Below are positions 1 to 6,094 of a stretch of DNA of 6,250 nucleotides, one piece after another. The position numbers and the translations under genes were made by a program. Origin of the DNA: Planctomycetaceae bacterium (GTDB lineage: Bacteria; Planctomycetota; Planctomycetia; Pirellulales; Thermoguttaceae). The DNA is taken from NCBI GenBank assembly GCA_031267635.1, contig JAIRYX010000363.1, positions 1 to 6,250 on the forward strand. Reading direction: 5' to 3'. Positions within the stretch are counted from its first letter, which is position 1, and each line of letters starts with the position of its first letter. The notes beneath the pieces were generated by a model that made no database searches, was not told where the DNA came from, and saw only the letters and a list, made by a program, of their open reading frames with translations.

Positions 1-207
1 ATACCGGAAATAATAAAAAATGAACAAAAAAAATGCAATACCAAAATATCTAAACAATAATTTCCCCGACTATACTACGCAATCGATATATATTGCCAAT
101 ACTTGTGTTAATACTTTTGGTTAGAAGTTCCCTTGAGACACTGATGCTATAGTTTTCTATTGCGCTTTCAAATATTATCCCCCAAAAAACGAAATAATCA
201 GAAACAT

Positions 208-1050
208 TCAATGAGCATCTTGCTTTGAAAACGTTAAACTATTGGTATCATAAAGCATTTTTATATTGCCTAGCCCGTCGGCATTGATTGCGGCTGCCAT
301 GATTTTTCCTGATTCTGTCCACACAAGACGGTTGCGCGGTTGATCAAATTCTACCCATTCCCAATTGGGAAACGGCTGTGATTGTAATGATTGTCTGTTC
401 AAAAGCGAATACGCTTCATAATAAGTTCCTTTTCCAATGGGACGTTCGCCGCTTGCTCCGATTGTTCCGAAAAATATCTTTTGAAGTACCCAATTTTCAT
501 GGATACTTTTCACAAATTTTGTCGCGGATACATGCGGATTATTGTTGCCTTCCGTTAGTATCCATCCGTCTCTTTCTAATTTTTTGAAATAAATAAACGG
601 ACATTCTCCCTTTCGATGCGGTTCATATTTGACCTTGAAATGAGATCCTTTTTTTTTCACATCATGCCCATCATCGCCTTCATTCAACCAATAAACGGTA
701 TCAGAAAGAAACAATCCGCCTCCGTTATAGGTATTATCTTTGACATAGAAATCTAACGCTTTCAAATACGGCATTTGAGCGACAGCGGTTCCCGCTTTTC
801 CCTTCTCGTCCATCGCAAAATAAATCCAATATTTTCCATCGGGCGATATGTCCGCTCGGAAATGATAAATTTTTCCAGGAAACCATTGACCAAGCGTAAA
901 CGTATCGCTGCTTCTATTCCAACCGATAGCCGCCGTTTGTTTTGACGGTCCACGTCGAATAATGACAGCGTTGGAACTTTCGCTTGCCAATAAAACAAAC
1001 AGTCGCGGAAATACCAGTTTCGGCTTTTTTTTATGTCTTTTGAATCTCAT
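208..1050 (-). CDS. Conserved-type hypothetical protein, 280 aa
   Basis: Function not known. I chose the ATG at 1050, preceded four bases upstream by GGTGG, a near Shine-Dalgarno. The frame stays open up to a GTG at 1128, but that start would put the coding region across the strong hairpin at 1077-1099. The N-terminus is very basic (residues 2-11, many Lys/Arg), followed by a short hydrophobic strand (12-22), an IIRRGP motif (30-35), a GQWFPG motif (54-59) and a DISPDGK motif (67-73). The SPDGK-plus-hydrophobic pattern resembles one blade of WD40/TolB-like propellers, but I see no regular blade repeat. There is no signal peptide or membrane helix, so a cytoplasmic protein is likely. From memory, similar proteins with this N-terminal block occur as uncharacterised proteins in planctomycetes and some other bacteria. 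It follows ilvC by 87 bp, probably beyond its terminator. The frame is open and protein-like throughout, so the gene is probably real. Confidence 0.8.
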   Translation of the reverse strand: MRFKRHKKKPKLVFPRLFVLLASESSNAVIIRRGPSKQTAAIGWNRSSDTFTLGQWFPGKIYHFRADISPDGKYWIYFAMDEKGKAGTAVAQMPYLKALDFYVKDNTYNGGGLFLSDTVYWLNEGDDGHDVKKKGSHFKVKYEPHRKGECPFIYFKKLERDGWILTEGNNNPHVSATKFVKSIHENWVLQKIFFGTIGASGERPIGKGTYYEAYSLLNRQSLQSQPFPNWEWVEFDQPRNRLVWTESGKIMAAAINADGLGNIKMLYDTNSLTFSKQDAH

Positions 1051-1076
1051 TGTGCCACCATTTACAATCAACACAA

Positions 1077-1099
1077 AAGGACGGTCAGCGACCGTCCTT
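1077..1099 (-). terminator. Probable intrinsic terminator after ilvC
   Basis: A perfect 10-bp inverted repeat (AAGGACGGTC / GACCGTCCTT) with a 3-base loop at 1087-1089 starts 38 bases after the ilvC stop. On the minus strand the stem is followed by TTGTGTTGATT, so with the last stem bases the tract reads TTTTGTGTT, which is U-rich but interrupted. The short loop and GC-rich core fit an intrinsic terminator for ilvC. It ends 26 bases before the start of the next gene, so it could alternatively act as a leader hairpin that limits read-through into that gene. Confidence 0.65.
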
Positions 1100-1137
1100 A
1101 TTGTGAAAATAATCGACAAGACAAGCACAGCTTATCA

Positions 1138-2142
1138 TTACAACTCTTTCGCGTCAATCCAAGACATCATTTTGCGGAGCCGCCGACCAATTTCTTCAAG
1201 TTGATGTTTGCGAGCGCGGGCGCGAAGACGTTTGAATGCCGGTGCGCCGACTTTATTTTCTAACAGCCATTCGCGAGCAAATTGTCCGTTTTGAATCTCT
1301 TCAAGAATTTTCTTCATTTCTTTTTTGGTTTCTGCGGTAACAATACGGGGACCTCGCGTGTAATCGCCGTATTCTGCCGTGTTCGAGACACTGTAACGCA
1401 TGTAGTTCAAACCGCCTTGATAGAACAAGTCAACAATCAGTTTCAATTCGTGCATACATTCAAAGTACGCCATTTCCGGCTGATAACCGGCTTCGACCAG
1501 CACTTCAAACGCGGTCTTGACCAATTCACTCACTCCGCCACAAAGAACGACTTGCTCGCCAAACAAGTCGGTTTCGGTTTCTTCGGCAAACGATGTTTCA
1601 ATCACACCGCCGCGCGTTCCGCCGATCCCTTTGGCATATGCCAAACCGATTTTCCGCTCGCTATCTCCGGCACCTTCGCCCAACGCAATCAAACACGGCA
1701 CGCCGCCGCCTTTGACAAATTCGCTTCGCACAAGATGTCCAGGACCTTTCGGCGCGATCAAAATAGCGACAACGCCTTGCGGCAAATTGAATTGTCCATA
1801 ATGAATATTAAAGCCGTGCGTTGCGACAATGATATTGCCTTTTGCAAGGTTATCGCGTACTTGAGTGCGAAAAATATCGGCTTGCAATTCGTCCGGCAGA
1901 GTAAAAACGATAATATCACCCTGCTTGGTCGCTTCTTCGGTCGAAAGCGGTTTGAACCCGTCTTTGACAGCGGCTTCGTAGTTATCCGTGCCCGGAAGTT
2001 CGGCGATAATCACGTTGCAACCGCTGTCGCGAAGATTCTGCGCATGAGCGTGTCCTTGTGAACCGTAACCGAGAATTGCAATAGTTTTCCCTTTCAGCAA
2101 AGAAAGGTCTGCTTCTTTGTCATAATAAGTTGTTGCTGCCAT
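1138..2142 (-). CDS. ilvC: Ketol-acid reductoisomerase, class I (IlvC)
   Basis: Converts 2-acetolactate or 2-aceto-2-hydroxybutyrate to the dihydroxy acid, the second shared step of valine/leucine/isoleucine synthesis, in the cytoplasm, with Mg2+ and NAD(P)H. At 334 aa it is a short class I enzyme. The N-terminal Rossmann domain carries GYGSQGHAHA (residues 25-34). The family's active-site residues are present: H109, K132 in APKGPGH, metal ligands D192 and E196 in DLFGEQ, and E228/E232 in the C-terminal helical knot domain. The end, RRLRKMMSWI, is typical. The ATG at 2142 has a good AGGAGC ribosome site at 2151-2156, 8 bases upstream. The cofactor loop (residues 47-55, AELPGTDNY) is unusual: the Arg and Ser residues commonly found there in NADPH enzymes are replaced by Leu, Thr and Asn, and an Asp is present. 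It lies 224 bp after ilvN and may have its own promoter as well as read-through. Confidence 0.97.
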   Translation of the reverse strand: MAATTYYDKEADLSLLKGKTIAILGYGSQGHAHAQNLRDSGCNVIIAELPGTDNYEAAVKDGFKPLSTEEATKQGDIIVFTLPDELQADIFRTQVRDNLAKGNIIVATHGFNIHYGQFNLPQGVVAILIAPKGPGHLVRSEFVKGGGVPCLIALGEGAGDSERKIGLAYAKGIGGTRGGVIETSFAEETETDLFGEQVVLCGGVSELVKTAFEVLVEAGYQPEMAYFECMHELKLIVDLFYQGGLNYMRYSVSNTAEYGDYTRGPRIVTAETKKEMKKILEEIQNGQFAREWLLENKVGAPAFKRLRARARKHQLEEIGRRLRKMMSWIDAKEL

Positions 2143-2180
2143 AATGGTTTGCTCCTAATTCAGGTTAACGTTGAAATTGA

Positions 2181-2209
2181 AAAATATGGTTCTCAAACAT
2201 TAAATCCAA
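2181..2209 (-). promoter_or_regulatory. Possible sigma70-type promoter for ilvC
   Basis: On the minus strand, TTGGAT (2204-2209) and TATTTT (2181-2186) are separated by 17 bases. Each hexamer matches four of six consensus positions. It lies about 25 bases upstream of the ilvC ribosome site, which would give a short leader. The DNA is AT-rich, so matches this good arise by chance; the long ilvN-ilvC gap is the main reason to take it seriously. Confidence 0.3.
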
Positions 2210-2251
2210 CATTCTTAATTCATTAGCAACACGATGTTTGGTACCAAGATT

Positions 2252-2288
2252 TTTTAGAAGGAATTTATTGAAACAATTCTTTCTAAAA
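2252..2288. repeat. 14-bp inverted repeat in the ilvN-ilvC gap
   Basis: TTTTAGAAGGAATT (2252-2265) and AATTCTTTCTAAAA (2275-2288) are complementary at 13 of 14 positions around a 9-base loop. The odd position is a G.U pair in plus-strand RNA and an A.C mismatch in minus-strand RNA. The stem is AT-rich, begins 78 bases after the ilvN stop, and is not followed by a U-run on the minus strand, so it is not a classical terminator for ilvN. It could be a weak 3' stabilising hairpin, an operator or a small mobile-element relic. Confidence 0.5.
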
Positions 2289-2366
2289 TTTTGCGTGTTT
2301 CATATCAAAATTAATGGAGTCTGTTTGCTGTTGGAAATAATTCTACTTTGTGTCGAGCGGGATTTT

Positions 2367-2849
2367 TTACTGTTGTGCGCCTCTGACCATTGCGATAACG
2401 CCGGTGCGGACGAGGGTCAGAATGCCGTAGGGACGCAAAACGTCGATAAACGCTTCAATTTTCGATTCTTTACCGGAAAGTTCGATCATCAGCACATCGG
2501 GATTTACATCCACAATTTTTGCACGAAAAATATTTACGAGTTCGGTGATTTCTCCACGTTTTTCTCTCGGTGCGGAGACTTTGACAAGCATCAGATCGCG
2601 TTCTACATAATCTTCGCTCGAAATATCCTCGACCTGAACAACTGTGACAATTTTTTCCAACTGTTTACGAATTTGTACAACCACCGAATCATCACCGACA
2701 ACCACGAAAGTCATCCGCGAAATCTGATTGTTTTCTGTTTCACCAACAGCAAGACTGTCAATGTTGTACCCGCGCGAGGCAAGCATCCCCGAAATATGGG
2801 ACAGGACTCCCGGCACATTCTGAACTAGAGCCGAAATCACATGACGCAT
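2367..2849 (-). CDS. ilvN: Acetolactate synthase small (regulatory) subunit
   Basis: Regulatory subunit of acetohydroxyacid synthase, the first shared enzyme of branched-chain amino acid synthesis. It binds the catalytic subunit IlvB, raises its activity and gives feedback inhibition by valine. Its 160 aa are the normal length for the IlvN/IlvH family. The N-terminal ACT domain (about residues 1-75) contains N11, P13-G14 and RGYNIDSL (26-33). N11, G14 and N29 match positions that bind valine in E. coli IlvH, so valine control is plausible. The C-terminal domain ends in the family signature VRTGVIAMVRG (about 147-157). The ATG at 2849 is preceded by AAAGG at 2856-2860, 6 bases upstream. No ilvB lies upstream in the window: the next upstream gene is a glycoside hydrolase 486 bp away. 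ilvC follows after 224 bp on the same strand. The symbol could equally be ilvH. Confidence 0.96.
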   Translation of the reverse strand: MRHVISALVQNVPGVLSHISGMLASRGYNIDSLAVGETENNQISRMTFVVVGDDSVVVQIRKQLEKIVTVVQVEDISSEDYVERDLMLVKVSAPREKRGEITELVNIFRAKIVDVNPDVLMIELSGKESKIEAFIDVLRPYGILTLVRTGVIAMVRGAQQ

Positions 2850-2890
2850 AATGAACCTTTTTAAAATATTTTGACAAAAGCCAAGAAAAT

Positions 2891-2913
2891 GGATTTTTTG
2901 GGGGGCAAAATCC
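2891..2913. other. Small hairpin with a G6/C6 loop upstream of ilvN
   Basis: GGATTTT (2891-2897) and AAAATCC (2907-2913) form a 7-bp stem around a 9-base loop with six consecutive G on the plus strand (C on the minus strand). It lies 41 bases upstream of the ilvN start, so it would be in the leader if transcription begins further upstream. Function unknown; a short stem like this could be chance. Confidence 0.3.
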
Positions 2914-2937
2914 TACTTTCCATCATTAATCAATATT

Positions 2938-3009
2938 ATTTTTTCGTAACTATTCAGTTGTTCTGTGCGGATTTATTTGGTTTGAGCGACTGAATAGTTA
3001 CACTTTTTC
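2938..3009. mobile_element. MITE-like 56-bp element with 8-bp flanking repeats
   Basis: The core is 2946-3001. Its ends are perfect 13-bp inverted repeats, GTAACTATTCAGT (2946-2958) and ACTGAATAGTTAC (2989-3001), around a 30-base middle with no coding capacity. The eight bases on each side, ATTTTTTC (2938-2945) and ACTTTTTC (3002-3009), match at seven of eight positions, as expected of a target-site duplication, though both are T-rich. Ends starting GTAA with an 8-bp duplication fit the IS66 family, so it may be a minimal non-autonomous derivative of such an element. An alternative is a plain hairpin or operator upstream of ilvN. No transposase belongs to it in this window. Confidence 0.5.
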
Positions 3010-3102
3010 ATACAAACAATTCATTCTACCATGAACAAGCAACTCGACAAGTGGGATAATGTTTTCTGTTGCGATTATCATAAATGCCGTTAAATCTTTA
3101 CC

Positions 3103-3132
3103 CCGAAGCTCATGAGTGTGTTTTTGCTAACT
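3103..3132 (+). repeat. 30-bp repeat, copy A (possible IS630-type end)
   Basis: Matches 6032-6061 at 25 of 30 positions with no gap: CCGAAG at the start, TTTTTGCTAACT at the end, and 7 of 12 between. Both copies have a TA dinucleotide two bases before CCGAAG (here 3099-3100). The second copy lies just behind an IS630-like transposase gene, a family that inserts at and duplicates TA, so this may be a solitary end left from a related element. No inverted partner is visible in the 200 bp to its right. Confidence 0.45.
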
Positions 3133-3181
3133 CCTCATTTCAGAAGGACTATCTCCACAGAAAATCACCTCTAGTGTAAGC

Positions 3182-3253
3182 TGTTCCTAAAGCCCCTCAT
3201 GTCACAATTGTCATTTGGAAGCATTGAGGACAATTGCGACAACTCCAGGAACA
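3182..3253. repeat. Nested inverted repeat downstream of the GH106 gene
   Basis: The inner arms TGTCACAATTGTC (3200-3212) and GACAATTGCGACA (3229-3241) are complementary at 12 of 13 positions with a 16-base loop. The outer arms TGTTCCT (3182-3188) and AGGAACA (3247-3253) pair perfectly. In minus-strand RNA the one odd inner position becomes a G.U pair, so the stem is continuous in the sense of the GH106 transcript. It begins 82 bases after the GH106 stop codon. There is no U-run after it, so it is more likely an mRNA 3' structure, a rho-dependent end or a small repeat than an intrinsic terminator. Confidence 0.5.
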
Positions 3254-3335
3254 ACATTTTTCGAAAAATTGAAAGATACATAAAGATAAAGCGACCAAAT
3301 CATTTGCTTATTCAACCCCCAGCAAGGGATGATAG

Positions 3336-5813
3336 TCAATCAACTTCTTGCCGGATAAGACGCACGGGACCAAGCAGTCCCGCCGATTGTAATGGCGAAT
3401 CTTTCCGGTAATAGTACCAAATATTGAATGTCTTGCGTCCTTGCGACGGTCGCGGCTGATTTTTGAGAAACCAGTCTGGAAACGTTTTCATTGCCCGTCC
3501 TGCATCGCCGCGATCTGCTCCCCACTCAAAATCCGCCGGTTCTTGTTCGTCGCCGATAAGGCGGTTTGCCCAATTCACCGTTACTTCAATCACTATCTGA
3601 TTTTCCCCCGCTTTGATCAACGAAGTCACATCCGCTTTGTACGGCGGATTCCATAGCACGCCTGCGTCTTTTCCATTGATTCGCAGATTGGCAATGTCGT
3701 TCAGTCTTCCCAAATCCAGCACGAAACGTTTGTTTTGGCTGATTTCATCCGCCGGAATCTTAATTGTTTGTTCGTAAGCGGCGGTTCCGGCAAAGTATTT
3801 TACGGTAGTATCGGGGATTTCGCTAAAATCAATCAATACCGGGAATTCACGGACAAAGGGCGGGGCAAGTTTCGGTTCAAAACGCACATTCCATGTTCCG
3901 CGAATTTCTTCCGCTGTTTCGCTTTTCACGTCATATTCCGGCAACCGCAATTGGGGATAAGGACAAGTCGGATTTTTCGGGAAGATCACGAATAGAGATT
4001 CGTCCGGTTGCAGTTTCAAATTGACCAAGGTTTTATCGCCGTCTCTTTTCCAATGGCGCGTTTGATGAATCGTTCCGATATAAGCGTTCCATAGCTCAGG
4101 AATAGAATCTTTTACCGGAAACACGAACGTCTTTTCTATCGCGGAAAGTTCGGGATTGATGATGAAAAATATTTCCGCATCCGATGTGCTTCGATGAGCG
4201 GTATTTCGTTCCGAAGCAACGGAAATGCCTTGTTGCAACAGCATTTGGCAACGCGCTAAGTAAGTGAAAAACGCTTTGCCGGGTTTGAACCACGTTTGAT
4301 AGCGACTGAAATGCGTTCCCCACCATCCCATGCCCATACCGGGTTGATAACGCTCGTCAAACGGCTGGTGAACCCAGTGATGCAAAAAATACCAATTGGC
4401 GCCGGACGCATAACCACCGTCAGCCGAGCGTTTCAGAAACGCCGGATCTTCCGTGTATTTGCTCGTTTCCGGTCTGCCGGTAAACGCTTCCGCGCCGACA
4501 AGCGGTTTTCCAAATTCCCTTGCAATTGCAGGCAGATTTCCGACCGAACCATCGCCGCCCGTCCAAAATTCCCCCACCGGAAGATCGGGAATGGAAACGC
4601 TTTCATGCGAATCCCAAGGACCGGCATAAGGTTCCCAATAAAGTTTCAAGCCATACGCATGAAGCATTTCCTGCGCGGTTTTCCAACCGTTGTCAATGAA
4701 CAATCGACTGATAACAGCCCGGCTGTCTTGTTGGAATTTTTTCAGTTCTTCGCTTTCGTTTTCCGATTCCGTCACTTGTTGAACGGCAATGTACGGAAGC
4801 GGATCATAACCTTTCAAACGAATAAAATCGTCACGGAACGTCGGCGTCCAGTTTTGATCGCCGGATTCATAACTGTCTATCCAAACATAAGTAAACGATT
4901 TGCCGAAATACTCTCCAATATGCTCTTTCAATGGATCAAGGAGTTGTTTCCAATGATAAAGATTTGCTTCGCGGCTCATTTTATCGACTTCTAATGTTTT
5001 TCCGATAATATCATCGGGAAGCGGATGCGGATGTGCCATTGTCGGCGCATGACCGATACGGCAAATGTTCCATGGACCGTCGGGAGCTTGCCATTTCAGG
5101 CGTCCGTTTTTGTCCATATTTGCGGAAATATCAAGAACGTCGGCGGGAGTCGCGTTCTTTTTGTCGGGACTTGCCATCACTGCAATATCTTTGTAATACG
5201 TTGCCTGTTTTCCAGTGACGTTTTTCCCAAAACTATCGCTTTCGTTGGAATAGCCGCGATAGATCGGGAGTTCCGGTTGTGGAAGCGTCGTTTCAATCAT
5301 TTGACCGCCCTGAGCAGCAACTTTCACGAATACCAGCGTTTGCATACAATATTCTTCCGTAACCCAGGGACCGCCGGTGGTTGCGTAACCCGGCGTGCCG
5401 TGTAATCCCATGACCAAATTAAGACGTTTGGCTTCCGACATCGTATGACGCATCGCATCCCAATAAGCGTCGCCGCGGTATGTTTGTTCAGGATAAGGAT
5501 TGTTTTCCATCGGGGCGTGCGTATTTTGAACAGACGAAGCAATATTGAAAATCGTTCCTCCGCCGATTCCCACTTCTTTCATCGCTTCGAGATCTTTAGT
5601 AATTCCTGTTTTGGTAAAATTGCTCCCCATCCAATGCCACCAAACATGAGGTCGATATTTGATCGGCGGTTTTTCAAATTGTTCCGCAAGCGATTGCAAT
5701 GTTTCCTTATCTTTGTTTTCCGGCGTAGTAGCGGGAAGCACAAAACTTGCGTCTGCAAAGATTAGAAAAAGAACGGTCAAACTTTTCAATATATTGAAAT
5801 AAACTTTTGGCAT
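3336..5813 (-). CDS. Secreted GH106-family hydrolase (alpha-L-rhamnosidase type)
   Basis: A likely exported enzyme removing terminal L-rhamnose from polysaccharides, by family. I start it at the ATG at 5813 (825 aa), because a signal peptide follows at once: MPKVYFNILK, then a hydrophobic core to about residue 28. The frame continues to a GTG at 5873 that has no ribosome site; the ribosome site for the ATG is also weak. GH106-like blocks in order: VWWHWMGSN (57-65), an acidic WIDSYESGDQNWTP block (311-324), YWEPYAG (392-398), VGAEAFTG (439-446), and HQPFDERYQPGMGMGWWGTHF (about 482-502). E394 and E442 are candidate catalytic acids by position; I cannot prove it. The C-terminal part (about 640-825) looks like beta-sandwich, with LDLGRLNDIANLRINGKDAG resembling GH2-type sugar-binding domains, ending GLLGPVRLIRQEVD. 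No SusC/D or transporter gene adjoins it. Substrate is uncertain: some GH106-like proteins are uncharacterised. Confidence 0.88.
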   Translation of the reverse strand: MPKVYFNILKSLTVLFLIFADASFVLPATTPENKDKETLQSLAEQFEKPPIKYRPHVWWHWMGSNFTKTGITKDLEAMKEVGIGGGTIFNIASSVQNTHAPMENNPYPEQTYRGDAYWDAMRHTMSEAKRLNLVMGLHGTPGYATTGGPWVTEEYCMQTLVFVKVAAQGGQMIETTLPQPELPIYRGYSNESDSFGKNVTGKQATYYKDIAVMASPDKKNATPADVLDISANMDKNGRLKWQAPDGPWNICRIGHAPTMAHPHPLPDDIIGKTLEVDKMSREANLYHWKQLLDPLKEHIGEYFGKSFTYVWIDSYESGDQNWTPTFRDDFIRLKGYDPLPYIAVQQVTESENESEELKKFQQDSRAVISRLFIDNGWKTAQEMLHAYGLKLYWEPYAGPWDSHESVSIPDLPVGEFWTGGDGSVGNLPAIAREFGKPLVGAEAFTGRPETSKYTEDPAFLKRSADGGYASGANWYFLHHWVHQPFDERYQPGMGMGWWGTHFSRYQTWFKPGKAFFTYLARCQMLLQQGISVASERNTAHRSTSDAEIFFIINPELSAIEKTFVFPVKDSIPELWNAYIGTIHQTRHWKRDGDKTLVNLKLQPDESLFVIFPKNPTCPYPQLRLPEYDVKSETAEEIRGTWNVRFEPKLAPPFVREFPVLIDFSEIPDTTVKYFAGTAAYEQTIKIPADEISQNKRFVLDLGRLNDIANLRINGKDAGVLWNPPYKADVTSLIKAGENQIVIEVTVNWANRLIGDEQEPADFEWGADRGDAGRAMKTFPDWFLKNQPRPSQGRKTFNIWYYYRKDSPLQSAGLLGPVRLIRQEVD

Positions 5814-5993
5814 TGTTTTGGTCTTTCTTTTTGTGTCGTTTATTGCGATACTGACGTTATATACTCCTCGCACTTAAATATTCGGTTTTTGTTAAACCAA
5901 AGGACGTTAGAGACAAAAGGGATTTGGGAGACAGATGAACGATAAAATACTGTCTTCAAAAACGAATGCTCAAATGTGAGGTGTATCTCTTCA

Positions 5994-6021
5994 ATTGTAA
6001 TCTCAATGATGTTGTTGTCAA
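5994..6021 (-). promoter_or_regulatory. Near-consensus promoter for the GH106 gene
   Basis: On the minus strand, TTGACA (6016-6021, six of six) is followed after 16 bases by TACAAT (5994-5999, five of six). Transcription would start near 5987, about 170 bases before the chosen ATG. That long leader contains an AGGAGT at 5863-5868 with no start codon at a suitable distance. The promoter lies about 7 bases outside the TA next to repeat copy B. The match is unusually good, but the use of a standard sigma70 consensus in this organism is an assumption. Confidence 0.5.
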
Positions 6022-6031
6022 TTGTTCTAAA

Positions 6032-6061
6032 CCGAAGTTCCAGAGTCTATTTTTGCTAACT
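6032..6061 (+). repeat. 30-bp repeat, copy B (probable end of IS630-like element)
   Basis: Second copy of the repeat at 3103-3132, same orientation, 25 of 30 identical. It starts 34 bases beyond the transposase stop codon, where the terminal repeat of an IS would be expected, and a TA (6028-6029) lies two bases outside it. The other end of the element is beyond the window, so its inverted partner cannot be checked. Confidence 0.5.
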
Positions 6062-6094
6062 AAACTTTTGCAAAATCCCCAAAGATGTTATACC

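Noticed and set aside
20..124. A 34-codon open frame on the plus strand near the window start
   Set aside because: It is Asn/Lys/Thr-rich as expected of random AT-rich DNA and has no properly spaced ribosome site.
124..149. A possible third copy of the 30-bp repeat (GAAGTTCC, then GAG, then TGCTA)
   Set aside because: It needs gaps to align and shares only short blocks, so it is not distinguishable from chance.
152..164. A 13-mer matching 3061-3073 at 12 of 13 positions
   Set aside because: Short and AT-rich, with no flanking similarity between the two sites.
1282..2061. A 259-codon open frame on the plus strand, opposite ilvC
   Set aside because: It is antisense to a certain ilvC gene, its product looks like no known protein, and it follows from the codon bias of ilvC.
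2165..2299. A minus-strand frame between ilvN and ilvC that reads somewhat like protein (ending HIFQFQR)
   Set aside because: It has no upstream start codon after the preceding stop and no ribosome site before its internal ATGs; too short to call a gene remnant. Its codons also do not make it a branched-chain leader peptide.
2238..2828. A 196-codon open frame on the plus strand, opposite ilvN
   Set aside because: It covers ilvN in antisense; the Phe/Cys/Asn-rich product has no protein-like pattern and no good ribosome site.
2871..2876. TTGACA on the plus strand upstream of ilvN
   Set aside because: No -10-like hexamer follows at 16-18 bases, and it points away from ilvN towards no plus-strand gene.
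3256..3269. Perfect 14-bp palindrome ATTTTTCGAAAAAT
   Set aside because: AT-rich self-complementary sequence with no loop and no clear position relative to a promoter; likely incidental.
3199..3411. A 70-codon plus-strand frame in the ilvN-GH106 gap
   Set aside because: It overlaps the nested inverted repeat and the 3' end of the GH106 gene in antisense and has no ribosome site.
4296..4994. A 232-codon open frame on the plus strand within the GH106 gene
   Set aside because: Antisense to a well-supported GH106 coding region; composition is Arg/Phe-rich as expected of a shadow frame.
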